Origin: Rhynchosporium graminicola | Taxonomy: Eukaryota; Ascomycota; Leotiomycetes; Helotiales; Ploettnerulaceae | Direction of reading: 5' to 3' | Length of the DNA stretch: 64,000 nucleotides | Assembly (NCBI GenBank): GCA_900074885.1 | Contig: FJUW01000085.1 | Span: 56,535-120,534 of the forward strand | In this document: one piece after another, positions 49,213 through 59,973 of the stretch | How the letters are laid out: every line of letters begins with the position of its first letter | Position numbering within the stretch: position 1 is the stretch's first letter | Program-made: the position numbers and the translations under genes | Notes under the pieces: model-generated | Database searches by the model: none | The model's input: the letters and a program-made list of their open reading frames with translations, nothing else | Told to the model about the DNA's origin: nothing

Positions 49213-49557
49213 ATGCCTTCCCAAGAAACTCAACAGCCTCAAGCCCAGCAAATGGAGCTCCCAACAACCGGCCAGGTCAACTCAGAGCAACCTGTACAGT
49301 TCCCCTCCCCTCTCCCAACATCTCATCACCGAGAACTTCTCACTGACACACATTCCAGCGCCCAACAGAGCAAATGACCGCTGAGCCTATGAGCATGCGT
49401 GGTGGTGGAGGAGGTGGTCTCTGCTGCGGGCTGTAAGTCATCTGCCTGCGCTGGCCCTGTGATCCCCAGCCAGCCGCATACAACACATGCTGACTGCCTG
49501 ACCCATATCAGGTGTGCAGGACTGGCATGCTTTGAGTGTCTTGACTGCTGTTTCTAG
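49213..49557 (+). CDS. CYSTM-type cysteine-rich mini-protein
   Basis: Exons 49213-49293, 49359-49432 and 49512-49557; 66 aa. The N-terminal two thirds are Gln/Pro-rich (MPSQETQQPQAQQMELP). A Gly run, MRGGGGGGLCCGL, then leads into the cysteine-rich C-terminus CAGLACFECLDCCF. The C-terminal pattern of paired cysteines in a short hydrophobic segment is that of CYSTM proteins, tail-anchored stress-related membrane proteins of fungi and plants. The three-exon join is in frame and ends directly after the last CCF, as is usual for the family. Confidence 0.8.
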
Positions 49558-50240
49558 ATGTGCAGCACTTTTCTTCTTATCGGGGGCCGTGGATTGGTGT
49601 TAATACCCTGGATGGAGTGGCTTTGTCATTTGTCATAAGAGAGTGTTGGGATTAATGGGTCATGGATACTATGTGTGGACGGATCTGAAATTGTGAACTT
49701 TACTCCCTTATCCGCTTTCTTCGTGGCTTTAGTGATGGCAACTTTTGGTGGCTCGTAAAATGTTTGTGATAAATTTGATTGATCTCTACATCTGAAGAGC
49801 GGATTGTAGTAAGTTCGCTGCCAAGTGGTTTCGTCGCCTGTTTGCATATTATTGTTGCCAGGCTGGCTGTGATATGCTGCCAGATACGTTGCAGATAGGA
49901 AGTGTTCATCATCATAGAAGAATCACTGCCCATGAAGCTGAATCCATATCTGATAGCTCATGTTGATTTTAACATCTATGCAAGTACGCGATACAAGTGA
50001 AGTCAAGACAGTCACACACGTGTGTGTCAGATCAAGGAACCATTCTCACATCACGAGCGTTTGGATCATGCAGTCAATCGAACCATTTCCTTCCTTCTCA
50101 CTGTATTTTATATCCTTGAGACTTTACTCCAAGGAAAAGATACGGGAACACCAACACTGAAAATTTCCATTGTCACATCCCCCAGATAATCCTTGCTTCA
50201 GATGAAAAAGAATACAAACATTACAAGCACCAGACAAAGT
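49558..50240. other. intergenic region
   Basis: 3' flank of the CYSTM gene and of the decayed zinc-finger gene. No feature is recognised. Confidence 0.4.
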
Positions 50241-51343
50241 TCAGATCTTAGACATCACCCGTTCCATAGCGCCTATCTCATCGTCGAATTTGGCGATTGC
50301 AGCAAGCGCTGCTGCTTTGGCATCCTTGAGCTGCTGGAGTTTCCTTGCTAGCCCGAATTTGCTATCAGCAAAAAGAACCCGTCCCCAATGGTCATAGCTC
50401 TCTCGGTATCAGAACCCCCTCCTCGATGCACGGGTACAGAACATGGAGCAAATTCGCTCAGGGGGCTTCGCTCTTCCGACACTTGCCTTTCAGGCGAAGG
50501 CGAGGGCGAAGTCGATGTAGTATCTATGGAAGAACTCGTTTGACATGCTCGTCCCGATTGTCCTTCCTGCCGAAATCTTTGGTGCGTCTTTACACGAGGT
50601 TGATGGGCATATATATGAAAGTCCCTCTGCGATGGACTGTCCGATGACGCCGCTTTAGATCTCCAAATTTGGTGAAATCTGTCGCTTCGCAACTGGGGAT
50701 GATACACTTGTGAGGACGTTTGTGCTGGCCCATGTGTCTTTCAGGGATTTGGGTGAGCGTGGCTTTGTGGTCCGGAAGATTTATCATACCCAAAGGTTGA
50801 ATCTTGTGGGAGCAGTCGTTTGTCTGCACGTCCTGGCCATTGGCATGTTCTGTTGGCTTCGTAGCCTTTGTCATCCTTGGCTTGGTCGGAAGGCAATTGA
50901 AGCTGCTCAGACCTGTAGTTCGTTAATCACCTTTGATTCCGCCGATCAACACTTTTCATAAGCCAGTGGAGCAATGTTCATAGTCTCATATGTGAGACAC
51001 CAAAGATCCATGAGAAGGTGATATACCAAAGTAGATCGAAAGGATAGAGGTCTTTTCTATTAATGTCTGGATACGAGGTATTGTGTTCCAGAGAGTCCTG
51101 GTAAAAGACATATAGATCGTCAAAACCAGCAGGAAAGTCGCTGCCCCGGAACCCAAGGTTTAGCTGGTTGTTGCTCTGTGACAGTAGGTCTGGTAAAGTA
51201 GTGTTAGTCTAGAGCCACGGCGTAGTGCTGGGACACGCTGAACTTGCCTGGGAATCTTCCATCCAGTCCGGAAAAAGATTCACTGTACGTCCACCTATCC
51301 TTAGTAAATGGTCATATTGGTTGTTCATTTGTAAGCGTGCCAT
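50241..51343 (-). pseudogene. decayed C2H2 zinc-finger protein gene
   Basis: Coding-like blocks follow one another on the minus strand but in different frames. Possible N-terminal exons begin at 51343 (MARLQMNNQYDHLLRIGG) and run through LNLGFRGSDFPAGFDDLY. A finger region reads RHMGQHKRPHKCIIPSCEA, DFTKFGDLKRRHRTVH. A second finger, CPSTSCK then GRKDNRDEHVKR, needs two frame changes around a TATATA run at about 50,606-50,615. A Ser/Pro linker follows in a third frame, and a C-terminal helix SKFGLARKLQQLKDAK, ending MERVMSKI at 50241, is in yet another. Short introns could explain one shift, but not all have usable splice sites. I therefore favour a pseudogene of a C2H2 transcription-factor-like protein. 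Confidence 0.5.
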
Positions 51344-52917
51344 AGATATGATTCACGCTAAGACTTTTCAATCTGTATCGTAAGAAGGAGCTCTATTTGG
51401 AAAATGGTCTAGAGGGGGTTTTGAAAGCATGCACATACTTTGATTAATGGTCAAGTCGCAAGATATCTCAAGAGAGTACCCTGGTCACCACTCTACAATC
51501 CATATGCTCCAGTCTATAATCCATGTGCCAAGCGCGAAGAGATTGTGTATTCCGAGTAGATTCATGCTTCTGTTAGGCAGAAGCTCTTGTGTTCTGGCTT
51601 CTGCGCACCATGGAGACGGCGTTGGATCGAGGAGGGCGACCAGCAACTCACTCATTCAGGGTAGTATCCCATCCAATCTCAGCGCCAGAACCAAACACGA
51701 GATCGTCCCATTATAGCCGTTGTGGGATGGTTGACATGTAACAACTGACTGTAGAGACTCTGCACTCGTGTTTTCAAGGTAAACAATGTCCACCGGCGAT
51801 GATTCAGCAGATTTGGAAAAAATAATGATATCCAGAAGAAATAGTCAGTACCAAAAGGAGTAGGTTCAGATAATGAATATGTTCACAAGCAAGCTCTTGA
51901 GGATGTCATTTTTATCCCCTGATATAGGCGGAGACATCAGGAACGAGGCAGCAGGTTAAGTTGCTGCCCGATGTTCGCCCTACGCCCGACTTCTAAGAAG
52001 TATCACAAGCGGGACGAATCAAGCATAATAAAGCCACAAGACACTGTTGCTTCGTTGAAATTCCGGGATAAGCACTTACTCCAGAATGAGGCTGTAAATA
52101 TTGCGTAAGTGGTTGGCAGACATGGAAGTCCTGGAAGTGAAAAACTCCCGAGTCCCTAGAAGTCACAAGGCTGGACCAATGATCAGAAAGAGCAGACAAC
52201 ACTTGTACGCCGATCAACTGTGACAAAGGAACCGACTAGAAAGGCAAATCAGATGCATTTCAGGCTGAGGAGTTGGGCGTAAAAGGTCTCAAGGGACGAA
52301 ATTATAGGCCCTGCTACGCTTGCCCGTATCGTGAAGAAGTAACTGCTAAGCCTTGACCATAAACGCCAACCAGCAAAGCTGCAGCTTTCTTAGTCCTCAC
52401 TAGATCGTCTGAAGGCGGTCAGATTGACTTCTCCAATTGGTCAAACTGCGTGAACCAACTCAACGTGAAGTGAGGCGAGGGTAGTGCTCTACTATGTCTC
52501 GTGATGATATCTCGCGGACGGTTTACAGTGTCTCTAAAGCAATTCTGGAAATTGGTCTTCTAGCTTGAAAAGCATTCCGATTCGGTCGAAATAGTGATCC
52601 AATAGAGATGGACGATTAGCGATGTGGTTAGACGTTGGGCAAAGAAGTTGCAACCGTGTAGAGCCTCGCTTAGTGTTGACATCAAGGGACCGGCGGTAAG
52701 CGAGCTTTCCACTCGGGTAAGCGAATCTATTGATATGCCGGAGCGATTGATAGAGACAATTTTCTCAAGAGATTCTCTTGCATGAGTTCAGGTCCGAGAC
52801 ATGTTGCCTATACCAGGACCTGAACCCCGGTTTGAAATGCTCGCGAAGTTACTAGAGTTGGATGTCTCCCTGATGCTTCAATATCGTGTGCATACATTGA
52901 CAAGGTCTACTCCTCGG
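51344..52917. other. intergenic region leading to the transposon island
   Basis: About 1.6 kb of normal base composition with no gene I can support. It marks the last ordinary sequence before the AT-rich, RIP-like block. Confidence 0.4.
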
Positions 52918-52964
52918 CGGCCCTTCGCAAGCTTCGGGGCCAAGGGACCTTGCTTCGCGCAGTC
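52918..52964 (+). repeat. 47-bp GC-rich repeat unit, intact copy
   Basis: Begins CGGCCCTTCGCAAGCTTCGG and ends GACCTTGCTTCGCGCAGTC. A second copy is split into 53210-53219 and 56716-56750 by the mariner insertion, and a partial copy (CGCAAGCTTCGGGG) lies at about 53,025-53,040. Origin unknown. Confidence 0.8.
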
Positions 52965-53219
52965 TATAAAGAAAGTACGTAGAAAGTACTTATACTTAGG
53001 GGTACTCACAAACAGCTGCCCTACGCAAGCTTCGGGGCTGTTTCGATTCGGGCGTGAGTAAGATTTTCGTGTTCCTCCTTTTCAGCCGTGCACCTGCCAA
53101 GGCACGTCACGCGTGGGTGCAGCCAATAGGGCCATTTCACGTGACCCGTTTTTTTTACGATATGATCCACAAATAGCTTAATATTATATAGATAAGATCT
53201 TCTCCGTGCCGGCCCTTCG
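52965..53219. other. transition into AT-rich block
   Basis: Contains a partial copy of the 47-bp unit (about 53,025-53,040), a T run (about 53,148-53,157) and, at its right end (53210-53219), the left part of the second, interrupted copy. No gene. Confidence 0.5.
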
Positions 53220-53221
53220 TA

Positions 53222-53288
53222 CAGTAGGGTGCAAAAAGTTTGAACACCCCCCCTAGTAAGCTAAGGGGTACTTACCCGATTTAGACGT
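53222..53288 (+). repeat. left terminal inverted repeat of mariner element
   Basis: 67 bp, matching the right end in inverse orientation except at two positions, both G-to-A in this copy as expected from RIP. Confidence 0.95.
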
Positions 53289-53491
53289 GTTTACCTCGCT
53301 GCTTTGAAGGTAAATAAATTAATTAAATATCTAATACTTCGTATACTACCCTTTAGCCTTAATTACAGATTGTACTCGATAGTCTATAGTAGTAGCTAAT
53401 CTATATAGAATTCTATTATTAATTGCGTGCTACGCCTCTTATGCTCCTCGGACTAAAGCATTAAGTATATCGTTAGTATTAGGAGCATGCT

Positions 53492-53693
53492 ATGACAGCG
53501 CATGGTATACGTGGCAGATACGGGCCAGTATCGGTGCCTTAGGCATACCCTCCTTATATATATAGAAGGTGCAGACTCCTTTAGAGCTCTATATCTTTCT
53601 GTTTCCTTCGTACTAGAAAATATAAGATCGCTCTTAGCCTCCCTACTTGTTTATTCTTACTTATATACCGCTTTAAGTCTTATGTTATTATAT
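53492..53693 (+). repeat. 5' LTR of nested element
   Basis: 202 bp, containing GTGGCAGATACGGGCCAGTA and TAAGATCGCTCTTAGCCTCC. It differs from the 3' LTR at about 14 positions, nearly all transitions. Confidence 0.92.
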
Positions 53694-55478
53694 TAAATAG
53701 AAAGATTAAGACCGCCGGGGATAGTATTAAATAATATCTCACCTAGAAAACTCGATTCGCATGTACGACTACTAAGGAGCTCTTCGCTGAGTTATCTCTA
53801 CTTACATTAGATTTTCGGAATTATACGGAAATAATTAGTACTATTAATTACGAATTCGATAGTTAGGTTTTCAAAAGAGCCGAGATTCTAGAGATCTCTT
53901 AGATAGCTAGGAATTTGAATATAATTCAGCCTTAGAAGCACTAGTATTATTACGAAGTCACTCTCGGATACTTCGAAACTCGTTCTTTTATGCGTACGAA
54001 GTAAAATAGCGGACGAATTTTAGATAGAAACTTCCTTATAGGCCTTAATATTTATTATCCCTTTACCCGACTTTAACCTTCCGAAAGTAGCTCTAATAGC
54101 GAAAAACTTTACTTTTAGGCTAAGACGAAGTAGCTTATTACCTTAGCGGAAATTATCAGAATTCGACTCGTAATCCCTATACCTTAGTATAATTTATCCC
54201 TTTTAGTAGAATCGACCTCCCTCTACTAGAACTTTTGATTTAATACTTTCTATATCTACTTAACGAAGATATCTAACTCTCCTTAATCTTTCGGCTTCTT
54301 TAGAATTCGATTTCGACTTTCGCTTCTTTTATAACTTTCAAGTATTCTATTACTTTCGCTTAGCCTCGCTTACCTAATACTATACCTCCTAAGAAGGCTT
54401 AGCTAGCTCCTATAGCTTTATCGGAATACTCTTATAGCTCCTCTGATTCCGTACTTATTATAGAATTACTTTAATCGATTAAAGATTATTAATTACAGAT
54501 AGAATCGACTACTCAGGAGCTTTCTATTAGTATTAGTCGCATCGAACAGATATTTGCCGAGTTTTTACGTACTTAGGTATAATCGATAAACCTTGGACCT
54601 TTAGTAAACTCAGTATTATAATTACTAATAGAACTTACTCTTGAACGCTCTTTAATTAATAATTTACGAACCTCTAGTAAGTCGTAACTAACTGAAAGTA
54701 TCGATAATCTTAATATAGGGATTAACCTGTCTTTTAGCTAATAGCGTGCTTCTATTTAGGACCGACTAGAAGTTAATTCAGATTAATACTTAACTACGCG
54801 TGCTTATAAAGCGCTAGTCTAGAGCTCTACTTCTAGCCTTATAAGAGGTTACTTAGAACTATAGTATCTCTCGGAAATTACGCTTTTCTCCTCTACTAAA
54901 GAGATAATTTCAGTACTTACTTCTTATTACTTTTCCGGACTTAAAACAGAGTAATATCAGATTGAATTTCATAAGCTTTTAATAAAAAAGGAGTCCTTTT
55001 TATAATTCCGTATAAAGTTCTAAAGCTCGGCAATTCTCGGAGGTATAGCTAAATTAGAGTAGTACTTTTACCTCTAGCCGAAGCTTACTATACGGCTACG
55101 TATAGCTACCGCTCTAATTAAGTACTCTTAGAAGACTAATTATTTAGCTATAGTCTCTTCTCTTATAGCACTCGATTTAGAACTCTCTCGACTACCTTTA
55201 ATACCTCGAGCTACTCTAGCTCTATCGATAGTTAGTACGTCTTCTGAGCTCTTAATACCTATCGAGGAAGTATAGTATTACTACTATAAGAAGCATAGTT
55301 ACTATAAGGGCGATTATCCGATATTAAAGAAAAAGAAGGAGTGATTTGCGTCTTACGCTTTAGATTAATAATTACTTGGATTTTATTTAGAATTCGACTT
55401 GATTTAACTATCTTTTCTTTCGTTTTTTATTTACCTTTAAAGGCTCGAGGGCGAGCCTTTATCTTAGAAGGGGGTAAT
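53694..55478 (+). pseudogene. degraded gag of nested LTR element
   Basis: No frame stays open. At 55275-55320 one frame reads YYYYKKHSYYKGDYP. This is a CCHC zinc knuckle (C-x2-C-x4-H-x4-C type) in which the cysteines, and probably one histidine, now read Tyr, as expected from G-to-A RIP of TGY codons. A Lys-rich end, LKKKKE, follows and then a stop. The ~1.6 kb before it has the length of a gag gene. Confidence 0.65.
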
Positions 55479-55680
55479 ATAATAGCGTATAGTATACGTG
55501 GCAGATACGGGCCAGTATCGGTGCCTTAGGTATACCCTCCTTATATATATAGAAGGTGCAGACTCCTTAAGAGCTCTATATCTTTCTATTTCCTTAATAC
55601 TAGAAAATATAAGATCGCTCTTAGCCTCCCTACTTGTTTATTCTTGCTTATATACCGCCTTGAGTCTTATGTCGTTATAT
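55479..55680 (+). repeat. 3' LTR of nested element
   Basis: 202 bp, same length as the 5' LTR and ending GTCGTTATAT directly before the ATGCT duplication. Confidence 0.92.
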
Positions 55681-56646
55681 ATGCTCGAGCTCAGGATATA
55701 GTCGATAAAGCTCTACTTTTATTAAAGCCTAGAGGTTTTCGATCGGATTTAAATCAGGAGAGTACAGAAGCTAGCTTATAACTCGAATATTTATTTCCCG
55801 AAGTATCTCTTTAATAATATTCCCTCGGTATAGACCTGCGCCGTTATATATAAACTCTCCTCCTTCGACTATTATATCTAGTAGAAACGCTTTATATAAG
55901 TTCCGTATAACTTACGAAGTAACTCCTCTATAAGTAGTAAGAGGATCTCTATCGAGAGGTATTAAACCCGTCCTCCGATTATAGCTAAATATAGCCTAAA
56001 GTATTTTCTTTACTCCTTTCCCTGAGTATCGAACCGGTTATATATCTCATTCTCGAATTTGATCTCGAGGGCGTATAAAGGTCTAAATAGGTTTAACTCC
56101 TACTCTTCGTTTAACTATATACTTATTAGACTACGAAATACGTATCTAATCGTTAAGTATATATACCTGATGCCGAATTACCTACTCGAGACGAGCTTCT
56201 ATATATACCGGAGTAATAAAAGGTCGCTTCTTTTGAAGCTACTTCCTCTTATTTATCGAGCGAAGAAGACCTTATATATACTACTTCTTATAATTATTAT
56301 TTACTTCTCGGAGTAAGTCTTATATTTTAATATAAGAGTTCGAGTAATTTATAATATTATATATATGATCGCGTTATTCTTCAGTTAAGGCTCGAGGCTT
56401 ACCTAAATATAGTTTCGAAGCTTAATTCTCGTCTCGTGTTACTTACTTTCGAATAGTCGTACGAATAATAGAAATTGGAATATTAGGGTGTTTTTAATAT
56501 ATTCGAGGAGCACTCTAGCTAATAGAGTGAAGCTCGCAGATACGAGAGCGCATCTGAGAAGAAAGCTCTTTCCGAGGTATTTCTGAATACTTTTAAAACG
56601 CGTAGTGTTTTCAGTAGAAGAAGTCTCGAAAAGCAGTAAGAGTTAT

Positions 56647-56713
56647 ACGTCCAAATCGGGTAAGTACCCCTTAGCTTACTAGGGGGGGTGTTCAAACTTT
56701 TTGCACCCCACTG
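56647..56713 (-). repeat. right terminal inverted repeat of mariner element
   Basis: 67 bp, inverse of the left end and the less mutated of the two. Confidence 0.95.
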
Positions 56714-56715
56714 TA

Positions 56716-56750
56716 AGCTCCGGGGTCACGGGACCTTGCTTCGCGCAGTC
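56716..56750 (+). repeat. right part of 47-bp GC-rich repeat unit
   Basis: 35 bases ending GACCTTGCTTCGCGCAGTC. With 53210-53219 and the TA it rebuilds a second copy of the unit at 52918-52964, so the mariner inserted inside this repeat. Confidence 0.85.
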
Positions 56751-59704
56751 GTTATAGGTGATAGTTAATCCGTAATAGTCGCTTATAGTAGATAATAGTA
56801 ACTACGTAAATAAAGACTTACTATTAAAGATAAATTCTAATAGATACTAATAATAATTGAATTTGAAATAGGCTAAAGGTAATAGTATTATAAGTACGTC
56901 TCTCCTGTAGTAATAATTATAAACCTTCTTTTTAGCGATACTATAATTATTAAGTACGTATCTACTATATCGATTCTGTCGATCTACAGCCTTATAGTAA
57001 TTACTAACGGACTGTAGGATATCTACTACTACTGCTACTGCTACTACCTCTGCTGCCGCTGCCTTAGCAGCCTAATCTTACGCCGCCGGCCTTATAGCTC
57101 CTCTACTAACCCTTACTATATAAGTTAGCCCTAGCTATCTAACGGTTCGTAACTTAGCTAACGAATACTTATAAGGCTACTCTTACTCGCCCGCGCTACT
57201 GCTGCTATAACGCGGCTCTTTACTCTCCCTTCTTTCCGCGCTACTAATTTATATCCGGGTCAGGTCTTCTCTAGTGCTAATTAGTCCTCTAAACTAGAAG
57301 CTCGATACGTCTAGATCTATAAGTTATTCTATATTATTCCCTAACTAATTATACTCTATAACGAACTATTTTAGGCATAGAGATACTAATAGATATAGCT
57401 AGATATATTAAGCTTCCGGGTTATAACTATTACTAAGGAAGCTATAGCCCTTAGATAAAGTGCGTTCGAGTCGCTAGTTTTTTAAGTAGCTCCTGCGCTA
57501 ACTGCTACTATAGTAATATAGGAAGCTATTGCTTGCTCTATAAGTTATATTCCGAACTGAATTATAACTTATATTAATATTTACAGATCCGTAGGCCCTA
57601 CTGCTCCTGCCGCCCCTATCGTTCCCTCCCCTGTTACTACTAGCTCTTCCTCGGGTCGCACCTATAGTCGTAGAAATACCTAGGTCGCTCCTAGTGCCTG
57701 TAATAATAGTAAGTCGTAAATCGAACTGCTTTATAGCTCGTAACTAATCTATAGTAGCTTACTATCCTTTCCCTGCTACTACTAGCTATATCTATCGCCC
57801 CTACTATACCTACTACTAGCTTTTAGAAGCCCGGGCGATTCTTTACGAATCGCTTGCGAATAACTTCTACGCAGAGGCCGATTTAGAGAAGAAGATAGAG
57901 CGTAAGAAGAAGGAGAGTAAGAGCTTAATTAAGTTATAAATCCTATTAAGGGTCCCTTATAAGAGTATAAGTTAAATTTCGGGGCTGAAAATCCTATTAT
58001 AAGTCTCTTATAGGAGTTAATATTAAATAGAAACCGCGTTCTACTTTATCTTTAACTTCTTTTAGATTTTATTAAACTTTTCGTAATTAAGAGACTTATA
58101 TAGTATATCTATAGACTTATAAATTATTCTTAACTAAACTAATATTAATAAAGATTAAGTAATACCTCTAGAAATATAATATTCGTAGTCCGAAGTCGAT
58201 TTTCTATAAGTAATAATATACTTAACCCTTTAACTTTAGATATCTATAATAGACTAATATATAGCTAACTATAAGTAAATATGGGCGTTCGTAAGTCTAG
58301 CCTTATCATATGAAACGATTATCCTCAAGACTTATTAATAGTTATAGCGAAATATAAACAGATCGGAAATTACTTTTATTAAAGAGTAATTTTAAGCTTA
58401 TTGTCTATTTTAGTTAATTTAATCCGCGAGAGAACTCTTAACTATCTATCGAAGTCTCTATCTAGAATCCGAGCCTTGATTAGTGCTTTCTTAAGCTTAT
58501 AACTACTAATCGCGTTTTATTATAAAGGCCTTCTAGTAGCGTAAAGTTACGTAAAAGAAGAATAAGCGAACTAAGCTTAAGATATAAGTGCGATAGTAAT
58601 AGTAACAGAAGATCGATTTTTTAAAGAATCTTAGCTAAAAACTAATAAAGGTCTATTTTAGCAATATCTATATCTATTATATATATATCTATACCCGAGT
58701 AAGTTCGTAACTAGCTCAGAAAGCAACTAAGAATTATTCTATTTAGCTTTATAATAGTTATATTTAGAGTTAATAAAAAGCAGCGACTTATAAAAGTAGT
58801 TATATCTATAGTAGCTCCTCTAAGAAGATCTAGTAGGTAAATAGAGTCGATAAAACTAGAAACGCTAATAAGTTAATAAATATAATCTAGAACTATAACT
58901 AAAAGCTCTTAATATAGATTATAAGGTAGAGTACTAATCTAATCTACGAATTCCGAACCGCGAACCCCTTCTTAGACTCGTATATTAATTCGTAAGGTAA
59001 TCTGACGTAATCGAGGCTAGATAAATAACTTTTAAATATAAGTAGTTATAATATTAGCCTGCGAACCCTACGGTACAACTAGAAGTATCTGCGTAAAGTC
59101 TCTACTAAGTATTACGAGTATACCGCCGAAGAGAACGTTATCTATAGAGCCCTATATATCGACTAATAAGCGGTAAACTACTTTAAAATAATACTTATAT
59201 TATATTAGTACCTTATCCTAGATAATCAGATCGACTCGATATAAGAGACTGCTAAGCGCGCTTTGCTTCGTAATACTACTTATAGATTATTCTATAAGAT
59301 CGATCGGAATCTTGAATTATAAGTATAATATTCGCCTATTCAGTAATAATAGAGCTATAATACCTATAGAAATAACATAAAGGACCGACTTTTCTTCGCT
59401 ATAGTAATAATAGCAGAAGGTCTTATATAGATACGTTTTACTAGACTTACTTTAGCTTTAGATATAAAAGTGCGCTATTTCCAGTTCGGTAATAATCGCA
59501 GTTACGATATTCGTAAAAGCTATAAGCTAATCGCTATTAAGGTTCGCTTTTATTATTTACGCTAAAGTAGTAAAATCTTCGATTCGATTATCTATTATCT
59601 ATTAGAAGGTATAATAATAAGCCTAGTTCTACTTATAAGTAGGTAAGCTAACGCTCGAAAGTGACTATTACTAATCCGTAAGGCCCTCAGCTAAGAGCTA
59701 TAGT
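56751..59704 (+). mobile_element. unclassified RIP-like element remnant
   Basis: About 3 kb of TpA-rich sequence. Around 58,940-59,640 one plus-strand frame reads like protein interrupted mainly by TAA and TAG. It contains EYTAEENVIYRALYID, ETAKRALLRNTTYRLFYKI and SYKLIAIKVRFYYLR. Around 57,000-57,900 a Ser/Thr/Ala/Pro-rich stretch is followed by a Glu/Lys-rich helix (about 57,880-57,925). I do not recognise a transposase, RT or helicase and see no terminal repeats. It could be two elements. Confidence 0.5.
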
Positions 59705-59973
59705 TATGACGACAGCTCACCTGAATATCATATGAGAAGAAGGATAGATAATAGGGCCTAAGTTCATAGGTATCCCGGCAGAACTAATATCCGACTCGGT
59801 ATAATATCGGACTAGTACTAGTATATATATATAAGGTACTTTATACCTTATCTCTCTTCTTCTTTCTTCCTTATCTTTTTATTTTCTTTATAGTAGACTA
59901 TATAAGATCGCTCTTAGCCTCTCTACTTATTTATTCTTACTTATATATTACCTTAAGTCTTATATCGTTATAT
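59705..59973 (+). repeat. 5' LTR of Ty3/gypsy element
   Basis: The right end is firm: TCTTATATCGTTATAT then TAAATAAAAAGATTAAG, matching the 3' end and adjoining sequence of the 202-bp LTRs. The left end is a guess (TATGACGACAGC resembles the other LTR start). The first half is unlike the other LTR family. Confidence 0.65.

Larger units (their letters stand above)
53492..55680 (+). mobile_element. short LTR retrotransposon (gag-only size), nested in mariner
   Basis: Two 202-bp direct LTRs (53492-53693 and 55479-55680) flank 1785 bp. The target duplication ATGCT is at 53487-53491 and 55681-55685. A polypurine tract AGAAGGGGG (55466-55474) ends just before the 3' LTR. The interior is too short for gag plus pol and shows a gag-type zinc knuckle but no RT, protease or integrase. 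Confidence 0.9.
53289..56646 (-). pseudogene. Tc1/mariner transposase, disrupted
   Basis: Minus strand. The N-terminal HTH region reads MRSRICELHSIS then KHPNIPISIIRTTIRK, and KPRALTEE follows. The DDE signature YSPDLNPIENL is at about 55,729-55,764, where the next codon, Trp in the family, is TAG (55729-55731). The frame then continues ALIKVELYRLYPELEH up to the LTR element at 55,685 and resumes beyond it with APNTNDILNALVRGA and AINNRILYRLATTIDYR. Internal stops are TAG or TAA in places where Trp or Gln is expected, as RIP produces. Not functional. Confidence 0.85.
53222..56713 (-). mobile_element. Tc1/mariner DNA transposon, RIP-degraded, with nested LTR element
   Basis: The ends are 67-bp inverted repeats (53222-53288 and 56647-56713) starting CAGTAGGGTGCAAAAAGTTT and CAGTGGGGTGCAAAAAGTTT; only two G/A differences separate them. 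The element is flanked by TA (53220-53221 and 56714-56715), the Tc1/mariner target duplication. Removing the nested LTR element and one ATGCT leaves about 1.3 kb, the normal size of such an element. The transposase runs on the minus strand and is riddled with stops. Confidence 0.93.

Noticed and set aside
53502..55701. Two near-identical small proteins (GQYRCLR...EGADS) at 53502 and 55498
   Set aside because: They are translations of the two LTRs, not genes.
57000..57250. GCT/GCC-rich stretch that looks GC-normal within the AT-rich block
   Set aside because: It lies within the RIP-like sequence, lacks a usable start or frame, and is better read as an Ala/Ser/Thr-rich part of the dead element.
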